From Thecaphora thlaspeos (lineage: Eukaryota > Basidiomycota > Ustilaginomycetes > Urocystidales > Glomosporiaceae): a stretch of DNA of 64,000 bases. The stretch is from contig UWYS01000011.1 of NCBI GenBank assembly GCA_900291925.1, forward strand, positions 434,001-498,000, given 5' to 3'. Both the position numbers and the translations under genes were made by a program. Positions 33,747 through 43,051 of the stretch are shown one piece after another. Within the stretch, counting starts at the first letter, position 1; each line of letters starts with the position of its first letter. The notes beneath the pieces are model-generated. The model was given only the letters and a program-made list of their open reading frames with translations. It searched no databases and had not been told where the DNA came from.

Positions 33747-33748
<2 letters not shown>
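31988..33748 (-). CDS. M17 leucyl aminopeptidase
   Basis: Two-metal aminopeptidase of the M17 (leucine aminopeptidase) family. Intronless. From the ATG at 33,748 it is 586 residues. The first ~44 residues look like a mitochondrial presequence (MPVPSSLLRTSTHRAASASFF); an in-frame ATG at 33,616 (MASSSSSTTNF) would give a cytosolic form. The catalytic domain shows VGKGITFDTGGISLKPG with the metal-binding Lys/Asp, MRADMGGAA, the M17 signature NTDAEGRLVLADAL at residues ~420-433, and DVATLTGACVIALG. The C-terminus has the family's HLDIAGSM and GLTGRPVRALIEF. The frame is open upstream to 33,943 but begins with an AGC-repeat poly-Ser run, so I chose the Met directly after that run. Neighbouring genes are unrelated in function. 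Confidence 0.93.
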
Positions 33749-33786
<38 letters not shown>

Positions 33787-35069
33787 AACGGTGGGGTTGG
33801 GTTGGAAGGGGCGAAGGGCGGAAGATAGGGCGGCGCGAGGGGGAAGAGGGCAGGCCCTGCCGCCTCCACGCAGCGGGCAACACGTCTCTCTCCCTCTCCC
33901 TTTCCAAAGAAAAGCGGAACGACGTCGGCCCAAGCCACGCCACGCCAGGCCGAGCCGACTGAGCCGACTGAGCCGACTGAGCCGACTGAGCCGACCGACC
34001 GACTTCAAGACTCTCGGGTGACTACCACGGACCAACCAGAGCGGCCGCGTTCCTGCAAGCGCCCAGCCTCCTTCCTTCGGCCTTTTCGGCGGGCTCTTGT
34101 GCGCAACAGCAGCAGCTTCGCATCGATGGACGGTTGTTTGACCAAAGAACAAAAGATGTGTGTCCTCGCCAATTGATGTGGACCTCGCCTGACCAACCCG
34201 TAGTGCTCGCCCGTTGACCACCACCTGCCCTGAAAGACCTCACATGACTGGACAATTGTAATGCTGGGTAGTGCAGCTGTTGCCACTCGCTTCACCGCCA
34301 CTGCAAGCGTCTCGACGCAGAGCAAAACGACAGGCCATGCTTGTGACTATGCAACAGATTGGACAGGAGAGTCGCAAACGAGCTGCCTGCCCTTGCCGGA
34401 CAAGGTTGCTTTCCCTTTTCCCCCATGTCGAATCTTCCTTTCTGCTGTACCAGATTGAGCCGATCACAGCGAGCACACGTCGAGGCAACTCAAACAGGTC
34501 GCAGAGCAGCCACGTGATTGCCTATTGTAGAGCCCGTAGGCAGTTAGAAGTGAAGCGAGCAACAGCACATCGAGGCTGATGGAGATCCTGTTGCACAAGG
34601 ATAGCCCACCGCAAGGTGCGGGCGGGTCCGAACGGCTCTTGGCTGGCGCCAATGTTTGTGAGAGTGGACGGTCTCGAGGGGTTGTGCTAATAGTGGTGGC
34701 AGCGAGGCAAGGTTGCGGATGTTCGTCGCTGCCAATCTGAGCGTCGTCGAGCGCTCTCTGTGTAGCCGCACCAAGGGGCGCGCGCCTGCTGTCGACGCCA
34801 CCGCTGCATAATGGGCCATAGTATGTTTGTTGAGCGGTCCAAGGCATGGCGCAGGCACGGAAGGCCGATCGAGTCGCAAGAAGTCGTATTTGTCTTGGGA
34901 CGCCTCGAATCTGTTAATCGTACAAATGGACCTACGGAGTAGCGTCGTCGTCGTGGTGTCGTCCTGACTCTTATCTTGTCTCGGGTCTCCGGGATCTCTC
35001 CCGCGTCGTCTGTCCTCCTTCCCTTTACTTTCCGCGCTTGTCGGTGACACGGCTCGCACTTGCCGCCTA
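33749..35069. promoter_or_regulatory. Upstream region of the aminopeptidase / 3' flank of the HP1-like gene
   Basis: 1.3 kb between a leftward start and the stop of the next leftward gene. It begins with a CTG/CAG run (33,750-33,782) and includes a 9-bp repeat at 33,952-34,004. From about 34,010 to 35,050 open frames on both strands are short and motif-free. No gene seen. Confidence 0.45.
33952..34004. repeat. 9-bp GAGCCGACT tandem repeat
   Basis: Five units of GAGCCGACT (last one GAGCCGACC) followed by GACCGACT, about 200 bases upstream of the aminopeptidase start. Confidence 0.9.
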
Positions 35070-36089
35070 CTATGCCTCGTCCATCGCCTCCTCGGGCTCG
35101 GGCTTGCTTGGTCTCGAGAACCTGAGGTGCTCTCGGTAGAAGTGAAGGACTCTCTGCGGGCACTTTTTGCTCGCGACAATCTCCTTTACCCAAAGCTGCG
35201 GGCCGCTCTCGGCCATCTCGGGGACACCGAGCTCGCGCATCTTCTTGCTGTAGGCCTTGTCCTTCTTGAAGGCGAGGCGGGCCATGAGGATGTTGTCGTG
35301 GCCGCGCTCCATCGTCTCGACGCTATCAACGAGCGCGTCCCAGCTGTCGAGCTTCTTGTACTTGGACAGGAGCTCGTCCATCACCGCCTTGATCTGCCTG
35401 TCCTTTTCGTCGTCCGAGAGCTCCTCGAGGTCGGCCTCGCTGCTTGGATCCCTCTTGGCGGCTGTCGATGACTTGCGCTTCTTTGAGGCCGGCGCTGCGA
35501 GCTCCTCATCGGCGTCCTGGAAGTCGACGGACCCCTCGTCGTCCTCGTCGGTGCCGCGCGAGGTGGAGCCGCATTTCGGCTTCTTTGTCAGCTCCTTCTG
35601 GAACTTCTTCGGCTGCGACTTTGTCGGCTTCTTTTTCCAGTAGGCGTCGATGATCGTTTGCGAGTTTTTGGCGTTTTCCTCGGGCTCCCAAGTGTTGTCC
35701 TTCTCGGGGTAGCCCTTCCACTTGATCAGGTACTCGAGGTAGCCCTGCGGTGTGGTGAGAGAGAGGGGAGGACGGGTAGGTTAGCGAAGCCGTGGCAGCT
35801 CGAGCGCCGATTCGGCCTGTTGCGGCAGCAACGCAGCCGGTTTTCGTCACGGGCCTTGCTCCAGAAACCAACTTACCGGGTTGCTCCTGTCTTCTCTGTG
35901 ATCCCTGATCGCCTCGATCTCGTACTCCTCGGCCTCCTCATCATCGTTATCCTCCTCTTCCTCCTCCTCGTCTTCCTTGACGATGGCTACCTTCTCATCC
36001 TCTGAGACGATCTCGACGGGCGCCTTCTTGCTGCCGCGGCCGTTCGACGAGGCCGTGGAGTTGGGGCGCTTCCGGGGTGATGCCACCAT
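35070..36089 (-). CDS. HP1/Swi6-type protein (chromodomain + chromoshadow domain)
   Basis: Heterochromatin protein predicted to read methylated H3K9. Two exons, 35877-36089 and 35070-35744, give 295 residues. The chromodomain spans the intron: EEYEIEAIRDHRED before it, GYLEYLIKWKGYPEKDNTW and EPEENA after it, with aromatic-cage candidates Tyr, Trp and Tyr in place. An acidic Glu/Asp run precedes it. A Lys/Ser-rich hinge follows, then a chromoshadow-like C-terminal domain (YKKLDSWDALVDSVETMER, LWVKEIVASKKCPQRVLHF, YREHLRFSRP). The family is clear; whether it acts like Swi6 depends on an H3K9 methyltransferase that is not in this window. It is divergent from the TBC gene. Confidence 0.88.
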
Positions 36090-36393
36090 CCTTGCTGACG
36101 GCAGTTCCGGTAGCGGTGGCGGTGGAGGCGTTAAGAGCTGCGGTCGAAGGAGGCAGCGAGCGGTCTCTGTTTGCACGGCAAAGCAGGTGTCAATGCGCTT
36201 CTTCCGCGTGCGCCTTTGTCGGGCCAGGGTGCGAAGATGCGGAGGTGCGGCGGGCGGGCAAACAGGAGCTGAACAGGCCGAAGGGGAAGCGCTGCGGGAT
36301 GGGATCAACGTGCAAAGCTTGGGCTGCGGAAGGCGAAAGGAGAAGAGAGCGCGAATCGGCTGGTCTGCGCGTGGACAGAGAGTATGGACGGTG

Positions 36394-36424
36394 GCGGATG
36401 CGGATGCGGATGCGGATGCGGATG
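36394..36424. repeat. GCGGAT hexamer repeat
   Basis: About five units of GCGGAT in the HP1/TBC divergent region. Confidence 0.85.
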
Positions 36425-36769
36425 GCGTTCGGGAGACAGCGTACGGGACGGAGGAGTGAGGTTGGGCGCAAGGGAGATGGGGAGGGGAGGGAGGAGGGGA
36501 CAAGGTCTCCTTTCCGGGCGCGCCTGGCTGGCTGGCTTGCCTTGCCGGAGGCGCTTCCTTTTTCTTCCCTCTCCCCTTCTCCTGGCCGTCAAGCGCACCC
36601 TTTGTTGCCTGGCCTCTGCGCGCCCGACCAACCTCGACGCCTGGCCAGCCAGCTGCAGGCCTCCCGCACGCCGTCGAAGCGCGACGCGCCTTGGCTGCCT
36701 CGGGGCCGCTCCCCTCGAGAGGCTGGCACGGAACTCGGGCTAACAGGCGGCAACACCCGAGCACCAGCC

Positions 36770-36823
36770 AGGTGCAGGTGCAGGTGCAGGTGCCAACGCC
36801 CACGCCCACGCCCACGCCCACGC
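36770..36823. repeat. Adjacent CAGGTG and CCCACG hexamer repeats
   Basis: Four CAGGTG units directly followed by about four CCCACG units, a compound hexamer microsatellite some 230 bases upstream of the TBC start codon. CAGGTG is also an E-box core; a regulatory role is speculative. Confidence 0.8.
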
Positions 36824-37037
36824 GGTGCGCCGGGCTGTGCTTTGTTCTCGGCCTGTCCGGCCAGCGAAGCCCACTCTATAGCTTGACAGCATCCGCACAG
36901 TCCTTCGCTCTCTCCTCGAGCATCAATTTCCCCTCCACCCCTCACTCTTCTCCTGCCGTCATCCTCACAACTTCCTCTGCCATCCCATTCCTTCTCTCTC
37001 CCTCTCAGCCTCCTTGCTCTCGCCCAGCTTCGACCGT

Positions 37038-37079
37038 ATGGCCGCCCAGCCCCGATGGACGCCGCTCCGATCAGAATGA
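37038..37079 (+). promoter_or_regulatory. Upstream ORF overlapping the TBC start codon
   Basis: An ATG at 37,038 opens a 13-codon frame (MAAQPRWTPLRSE) that overlaps the main ATG at 37,055 out of frame. It ends in a TGA that shares three bases with the second in-frame ATG (ATGA at 37,076-37,079). This arrangement could allow termination-reinitiation at the second start. Confidence 0.5.
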
Positions 37080-40000
37080 GCTCGGAACAGGCCTCGCTCA
37101 CGACGGCTCCCCCTTCGCAGACGGCCGGAGAGCCAACACATGTCGCGGAGTCTGGCAGCGTCATCGAAGGCTCCGATAGCGCGAACGCTGCCAAAGCGCC
37201 TCGTGTTCATGACGGCGACGCCGACAGTCTCGGGGGCCTGACGCCAAGGCTCGACTCGGCGCTCGTTGCAGACGTTGATCAAACGGACGAGATGCAGCGC
37301 CGCGAGAGTATCGAAGCGGCAGTGCAGTCTAAAGGCTCGAACGAGGAACCGGAGTCGTCGGAACCCACAGCGACGGCAGATGTCGAGGCGGGATCATCTC
37401 TGGCACTGGTGGAGCAAAGAGAACCTTCGGCCGACTTGTCGGACGGTTCGACGATATCAGCCAGGCAGTCAGAGGAGGAGGAGCGTGACGGCTTGTCCGC
37501 AGCACTCACACGTGGTATGCAGCCGGAGCCAGCCGCAGTGGCAGCGCCGGCCGACCAGGCACAAGGGGCGGAACCCGGAGCGGAGACGCCCGCATCGCAA
37601 GCTGTGCCTCAGTTCACCGCCGTTGTAGAGCCACCACGATCACCGTCACCGCCAGCAGCAGAACGGGTCCTCCGATCGCCCCCTCTGCAGCAGTACAAGC
37701 CGACCCACTTCCGCGTCGACTCGGTCCCACCGAAGCGGTATGACATCGAAGACGCCGCCGAGACGGGAGCGCGAGACGGCCCCGGCCTGAACCCGCTCAG
37801 CCCGACCATCGAGGAGGAGGAGCACAGCCTAAAGCGAGAGGCCGACCAGTTCCAACGGTACGCCGACGAACACCTCTTCTACGGCGCCGGACACGCAATG
37901 GACCGGATCGCTTCGCACATGAGCGGCGTCAGCGAGGCCAGCCGGTCCGGCCTCAGCTTCGTCGACGTCCACTTGGAGCCGGCCGACGACCTAGGCAGCA
38001 GCTCTATGGCTTCCCCCAGCTCGCCCTTTGCGACGACGTTCGAGGGCAAGAGCTCCGAGCAGATACGGAGCGACAACATCTCGAGCGCCAGCATCCAACC
38101 TCCAGAGGACTGGCCCTCGCAGGCCGCCATGTCCCGCGCGACAGAAGGCATCGAGGCACCCGCGGCCGGACCATCGCTACTCCGCAGAGCGTCGCAGATC
38201 TTCAGCGATACGCCGCCGCGCAGTCCCGTCTTCGACAAGGCGCTGCCGGGCAGGCCAGCTGAGGGGAGATATCGCGGTCGGAAGAGCTTTGCTTCGAGCC
38301 GAGCAGCGAGCCCAGATCCGCACGGTGGTTCAGCGGACGAGCCCTCTTCGTCTTCCCGATCCCGCCGCAGCTCTCGCTATGTCAGTCCGAGCCGTGCGGC
38401 AACTACAACGCCTCCGAGAAAGGGCCACGGTAAGATGTCCTCAGTCTCGTCGACGGGCTCGTCGGCCGGAGCGGTGCTCTCGGGCCGGATCACAAGTGCG
38501 ATCCAGGCTGAGCACGATCGGATGACAAACAAGCAGCTGTCTAGCCTCGCCACGGAGAATCTCACGCCAGCGGCGAGCGGCATCACGGTGATCGTGGGCA
38601 GCGACGGTGGCGACGAGGATGTCGAAGCCATCGACGAGCCTACACCGACCGATACCAGCGACGGTCGACTTCGGCCTTGTGTAGAGGTGGATGCGGCGTC
38701 ACCTGTAGGGCCAGAGCCAGCTCCGGCTCCAGAGGTGGCGTCAGGATCAAGGCCAGGGGCACAGGTCCGATCGGCGACGTTCAAGATGGCAGCAGGGCTG
38801 GACGAAGAGTGCCAGGCTGAGGGGCCAACGTCGGTCAGCCAGGCTTCGGGTGGCAACCGCGTTGTCGCCGCCAACGGCCACAGGAGAGAGTCTCATTCCG
38901 CCTCGTCGGAAACGCCTTCGGTGCCCACACGCAGCACGTCTATTCAAGACTCGCTTTCGCCGTCGACCGCCACAATAACGCTCTCGCCCGGTCTATCGGA
39001 CAAGGCCGACCTGCCGCAGGACAAGCAGGCGCGCCGCCGCCGGTCATCGGCCGCCAATGCGGATCCCATTGAGTCGCGGACGCGCATGACGACGCTGCCG
39101 CCTAAGCAAAAGTCCGAGGAGATCAAGCACCGCACCGACTTTGAAAAGATGATGGTGATGCACAAGGAGCTCGAGCGCAAGCGGCACGAAGAGCAGGAAG
39201 AGAGGCGGTTGAAAAAGGAAGAAGAACGGCGGGCCTCTCTTGTCCGGTGGGAGAAGGAGATCCTGCCCAGCTGGACGCGGGCTCGGAAGAACGAGGCGCT
39301 CAAGGCGCTATGGTGGCAGGGTGCGCCGCCGAGCATTCGAGGACGCGTGTGGGCGTTGGCGATCGGCAACGCAATGATGCTGCCGCGCAATCTGCTGGAG
39401 CAGGCGGAGAAGCGGATGGCACCTGCCGGACAGGCAGCGGGCGGCAGCGGAGACGGCCGCAGGGAGATCTCCGCTGCGGTGACGGAGGCGATCGAGGAAG
39501 ACATTGCAGAGACGCTGCCGAGCCTGAAGCTTTTCCAGAAGACGACGGGTCCGCTATACGACGACCTGGTCCGAATCTGCCGCGCCTTTGTGCTGGTGCG
39601 GATGGAGCAGGTCGACGAAATGACGGCGGCCGGCGATGCGGATCGTCGCGCTGCAAGGATGCAAGTCGGCAGCCCGGACCCCGCACGAAGCCCAGAGACG
39701 AACGGCGAGGCTTCGACGATGGACGAGTATGCACTGCGCGGCATCCAGCTCTACCATAAGGGCCTTTCGTCGCTGGCGGCGATCCTGCTCATCAATCTTC
39801 CCGCTACCACGGCGTTCATCTGCCTGCTCAACCTGATCAACTCAAAGGCGTGGCTCAAGGCTCTCTACTCGCTCTCGCCCACGCTCGCGGCCGTCGACAC
39901 CGGCGCGGCCCAGGGTGGGTCTTCGCTGCGATCGCGAACTGCCGAGCTTAGCCCCAAGGAGAAGGGGATCCGGGGCTTCGAGAGGGTGTTTGATACGTTC

Positions 40001-40715
40001 CTGGCCGACCAGATGCCCAAGGTCTACGCCAACCTGCTGGCGCAGAACGTCAACATCCACCTCGACTGCGTGCGCGACTGGGTGACCCAGCTGTGGGCCG
40101 CCTGGCTCGACTGCGACACGGTCATGAGGTTGTGGGACGTCGTGTGAGTGTCCCGCGTTGGCCTGGTTATCCTGCGAGCGTGCGATCCAGGAGTGGACAT
40201 TCCTGCTAATCACCCTCTTCTTTCCTATGCGCGCACACGCACCTGCCCCTTGTCGAAACAGCCTGCTGGACGAGACCGACTCGCTGATCTACCGCACGTC
40301 TTTGGCGCTGGTCCAGACGCTCGAGTCGCGCCTCTACGTCCCCGATGGCGAGGAGCTTTCGAGCGTACTGCGCGGCACGAATCGAGCCGCCCTCTCCATC
40401 TGGCGACGCGACAAGGAGTTCAGCGGCGAGCTGCCCCTTCACGTCGACGCGGCCCCAACGTCGGACAGCACCGAACACCTCTCCTCGCCCGAACCGTCCT
40501 CGTCTGATGCAGCCTCGCTGAGCGCGTCGGTGGCTAACGGACCGCCCAGCAAGGCGAGACGACCCTCGACAGTCAACGAGGTGGTCCCCAAGGACTACAT
40601 CTACGAGCAGTACGGGATACGCGAGGAGACAATCTTTGCGGTGCTCGAGAAGCAGGAGTGGAAGCCGAGCACGTTGAGTCGCCTGCTGGATCGTGAGCTC
40701 GAGCTGGGCGATTGA
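37055..40715 (+). CDS. TBC (Rab-GAP fold) protein, catalytic fingers degenerate
   Basis: Two exons, 37055-40143 and 40262-40715, give 1,180 residues. Residues 1-~690 are Ser/Pro/Glu-rich and probably disordered. A charged helix (KELERKRHEEQEERRLKKE) leads into a TBC domain of the TBC1D12/14 style: WWQGAPPSIRGRVWALAIG, TLPSLKLFQKTTGPLYDDL, GLSSLAAILLINLPATTAF, FERVFDTFLADQMPKV and WLDCDTVMRLWDVV, the last completed across the intron by LLDETDSLIYRTSLAL. In active TBC proteins the IxxDxxR motif supplies an Arg and YxQ a Gln. Here these read IEEDIAE (residue ~813) and YHK (residue ~902), so both are missing and GTPase-activating activity is doubtful. The start at 37,055 is overlapped by a short upstream frame; an in-frame ATG follows at 37,076. 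Confidence 0.88.
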
Positions 40716-40813
40716 GACCGTAAGGATAGGGCAGAGGGACAATCAAGTAATCTAGAGCATGCCTGGGATCTCGTCGATGTTGGGCATGCGTGCGTGCGTG
40801 CGTGCGTGTGACT

Positions 40814-42019
40814 CTATGCCTCATCCGCCGTGTCCTGCGCCGCCATCGTACGTCTCAGAGCGTCGAGTCTGGACTTGATCGTGGCGCCATTCCACAGCTC
40901 CTCTTCCTCGTCCACCGCAAAGGAGGGCAGGCCAAGCTGTTCGATGATCAACGAGGCCGCCACCGACCCGTGCATCGCTGCCTCCCTACACGCCGTCCTG
41001 ATTTGCTCCTGCTCTTGGCTTGGTTGCAGCTGGTTTGTGACGAGATAAGCAGTGAAGCCGCCCAAGTAAGCGTTGCCAGCTCCTGTCACGTCGACCACTT
41101 TGCTGCTGTCGACTTGGCTGTAGAACGGTGGTACGTGTTGGAACGCCACCCCTTCTCTGCCCACGACGGAGCCGAGTTTGCCCGACCGGATACAGATTAT
41201 CGGCATAGATCCCTTGACGCCGGTCTGCCTCGCCCAGTCTACGAAGCCCTGTGCCAGGAAGGTCTTGATCCAGTCGGTTTGCTGCTTCGATGTATGCGTG
41301 GTGCAGATCCGTCCCCATTCCGCGGTCAGACCCAGCAACGCAGCCGCCTCTTCGTGGTTGGGACTGAAGACCTCGAGCCTGTCGAGCAGAGTCAGACAGT
41401 CGTCCAAGTTCGCAGCGACGCATGAGTCTGGTATCGGCTCGTAGACAAGTTTCGGCATGGTATCACCCTGTCCCTCAAACGAGTCGAGGTGGGCATCGAT
41501 CTGTCCGATGATCTCGCGTGCTCGTTGAGGCGAGCAAATCATGTGTATCCACCTCGGCAGACGAGGTGTCAATGTGATCGAAGCGTCGAGAAGATCCTTG
41601 ACCTCCAGCCGCACTTTGGGGGTGAGGTACTCGAATCCCCTCTGCTCGCCCTTGTAGATGTTGAGAGCTCGTGTTGTCTTCCCTGTCCTAGGTCGGAAAT
41701 GCCACATCGACCCTGCCCCGCCCTCGGAGTCTCTCCCTGGTGGGGTCACGTCAAAGACGTCTAGGGCGGTTCGGATGGAGGGTGTGAAGTCTTCGCCGGC
41801 ATCGATGATCATCTGTATGGCGGAGGAGGGCAGGAAGATCCGCGCACCGACGCAAAAGTAGAGGCCGCCGCCGCCCAACTGCACGTCGAGACCGCGGTGG
41901 CCTAAGGGTGCGGAGGTGTGTGGGTCGATGAAACTGAATGTGTCGAGGATGAACATGCCCAGTGTGCCGAGGGCCACCGGTGCGGATAGATGGAATGAGG
42001 CAGACGGCATCAATGCCAT
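40814..42019 (-). CDS. MAK32: Mak32-like PfkB-family protein
   Basis: A 401-residue intronless protein of the ribokinase/PfkB fold. The N-terminus (GTLGMFILDTFSFID, GGGGLYFCVGARIF) and the C-terminal signature (SKVVDVTGAGNAYLGGF) match the Mak32 branch. In active sugar kinases the signature ends in GAGD, whose Asp is the catalytic base; here it is GAGN, as I recall for Mak32-type proteins, so kinase activity is uncertain. A central segment reads NLDDCLTLLDRLEVFSPNHE, close to the family pattern. Yeast Mak32 is needed for stability of a cytoplasmic dsRNA element's particles; the cellular role elsewhere is unknown. It converges on the TBC gene with only about 98 bases between stops, which include a short TGCG repeat. 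The alternative is a generic PfkB sugar or nucleoside kinase. Confidence 0.82.
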   Translation of the reverse strand: MALMPSASFHLSAPVALGTLGMFILDTFSFIDPHTSAPLGHRGLDVQLGGGGLYFCVGARIFLPSSAIQMIIDAGEDFTPSIRTALDVFDVTPPGRDSEGGAGSMWHFRPRTGKTTRALNIYKGEQRGFEYLTPKVRLEVKDLLDASITLTPRLPRWIHMICSPQRAREIIGQIDAHLDSFEGQGDTMPKLVYEPIPDSCVAANLDDCLTLLDRLEVFSPNHEEAAALLGLTAEWGRICTTHTSKQQTDWIKTFLAQGFVDWARQTGVKGSMPIICIRSGKLGSVVGREGVAFQHVPPFYSQVDSSKVVDVTGAGNAYLGGFTAYLVTNQLQPSQEQEQIRTACREAAMHGSVAASLIIEQLGLPSFAVDEEEELWNGATIKSRLDALRRTMAAQDTADEA

Positions 42020-42570
42020 GGTGTTGGAGGATCGTATGAATCAGATTGATGGGATGGGATGGTGAGGGAATAGAGGAAAGACTGCCCGTCGAGAGAATCG
42101 AGCAACGGACTGAGGTGGAGGGTGTGAAAGATGGACCGTGCGTGGCCAGCGGATCAGATCTCCGGGACCCGAGGTTTCCGTCTTGCTTGCGGCGCACGCT
42201 GGGCAGGATGGACCCTGAACCAACCCTGCCTGCAGCACGCCCCTAAACAACAAAGTCGAGCGCCAAAAGGGCAGCGGCCGTCGTCGTCGTCGGAAGCTGC
42301 CGCCTTTCCTCGCCTCTCGCCCCCTTGTCTCTGGCTCGGCCCTTCCGAACATATGCTAAGCTTTGAAGCTCTGGGGGGCGCTTGCCAGCGTTCCCGCTCT
42401 GGGATTTACAACTAGGAGCCAAATGAAATAGACTAACTTACAAAGACGTTAGCAGCGGCCGATTAGGGGCTCTCGTCCACAGGCTCCTTGGCGAGCGACT
42501 CAATAATAATAGGGCGTGCCTGCCCGAAGCGGTCGTGGACAGCAAGGCGGCTTTGTTTTGATGTCGAGCC

Positions 42571-42662
42571 CTGCAAGCGTGCAGCGCTCTCCTGCAAGCG
42601 TGCAGCGCTCTCCTGCAAGCGTGCAGCACTCTCCTGCAAGCGTGCAGCGCTCTCCTGCAAGC
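42571..42662. repeat. 21-bp tandem repeat CTGCAAGCGTGCAGCGCTCT
   Basis: Four full 21-base units starting at 42,571, 42,592, 42,613 and 42,634 plus a partial fifth; differences are one base or less per unit. The unit length is a multiple of three. Confidence 0.92.
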
Positions 42663-42714
42663 AAGCAGGCGGACCTGCGGCGGTGTGCCACAAAAGGCTG
42701 CCCTTTCCTTCCAC

Positions 42715-42741
42715 GGCCCCGGCCCCGGCCCCGGCCCCGGG
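42715..42741. repeat. CCCCGG repeat, possible G-quadruplex on the minus strand
   Basis: Four GGCCCC units in a row. The minus strand has four runs of four G separated by CC, which satisfies the simple G-quadruplex pattern. Confidence 0.7.
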
Positions 42742-43051
42742 CACAGCCAGCCAGACTCTCACGGGTCCTTCTCCCCCCTCCCTTTCCTCCTCGCCACCAT
42801 CACCACCGCTCATCACCTCCCCTCTCTCGCGCTCATCCACACCTCCCCTGCCACCCCTGCTCTCTAACGACCTCTCTGACGCCCTCTGCACGCCGTGACG
42901 ACCTCCAGCTTATGCACCCTTCCCCCGCTGCTCCTCTACGTCGTGTATACCCTCTTAGTCTCACCACGACCCGCTTACTGCCTCGACGCATTCATTCTAC
43001 CTGACGACAACGTCGACCATCACTGCCGCCACCTCCGATCTCGTCAGCAAC

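Larger units (their letters stand above)
36090..37054. promoter_or_regulatory. Divergent region HP1-like / TBC protein
   Basis: 965 bases between two start codons facing away. It contains two short tandem repeats, (GCGGAT)n at about 36,394-36,424 and (CAGGTG)n/(CCCACG)n at about 36,770-36,823, and pyrimidine-rich leader DNA from about 36,900. An out-of-frame ATG at 37,038 precedes the TBC start. No other gene seen. Confidence 0.5.
42020..43051. promoter_or_regulatory. Divergent region Mak32-like / SAM-domain gene, with tandem repeats
   Basis: 1.03 kb between two start codons facing away. It contains a 21-bp tandem repeat (42,571-42,662), a CCCCGG run (42,715-42,741) and a CT-rich leader from about 42,770. 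Overlapping frames of about 100-160 codons cross the repeat on both strands; none is recognisable, though one on the minus strand is discussed among the findings. Confidence 0.45.

Noticed and set aside
31757..34021. 754-codon plus-strand open frame opposite the aminopeptidase
   Set aside because: Starts in the 22-bp repeat and then mirrors the M17 gene; no motif.
42516..43004. 162-codon plus-strand frame through the 21-bp repeat (SPASVQR units)
   Set aside because: It runs on into a CT-rich leader and CCCCGG repeat without any recognisable segment; treated as leader sequence of the SAM-domain gene.
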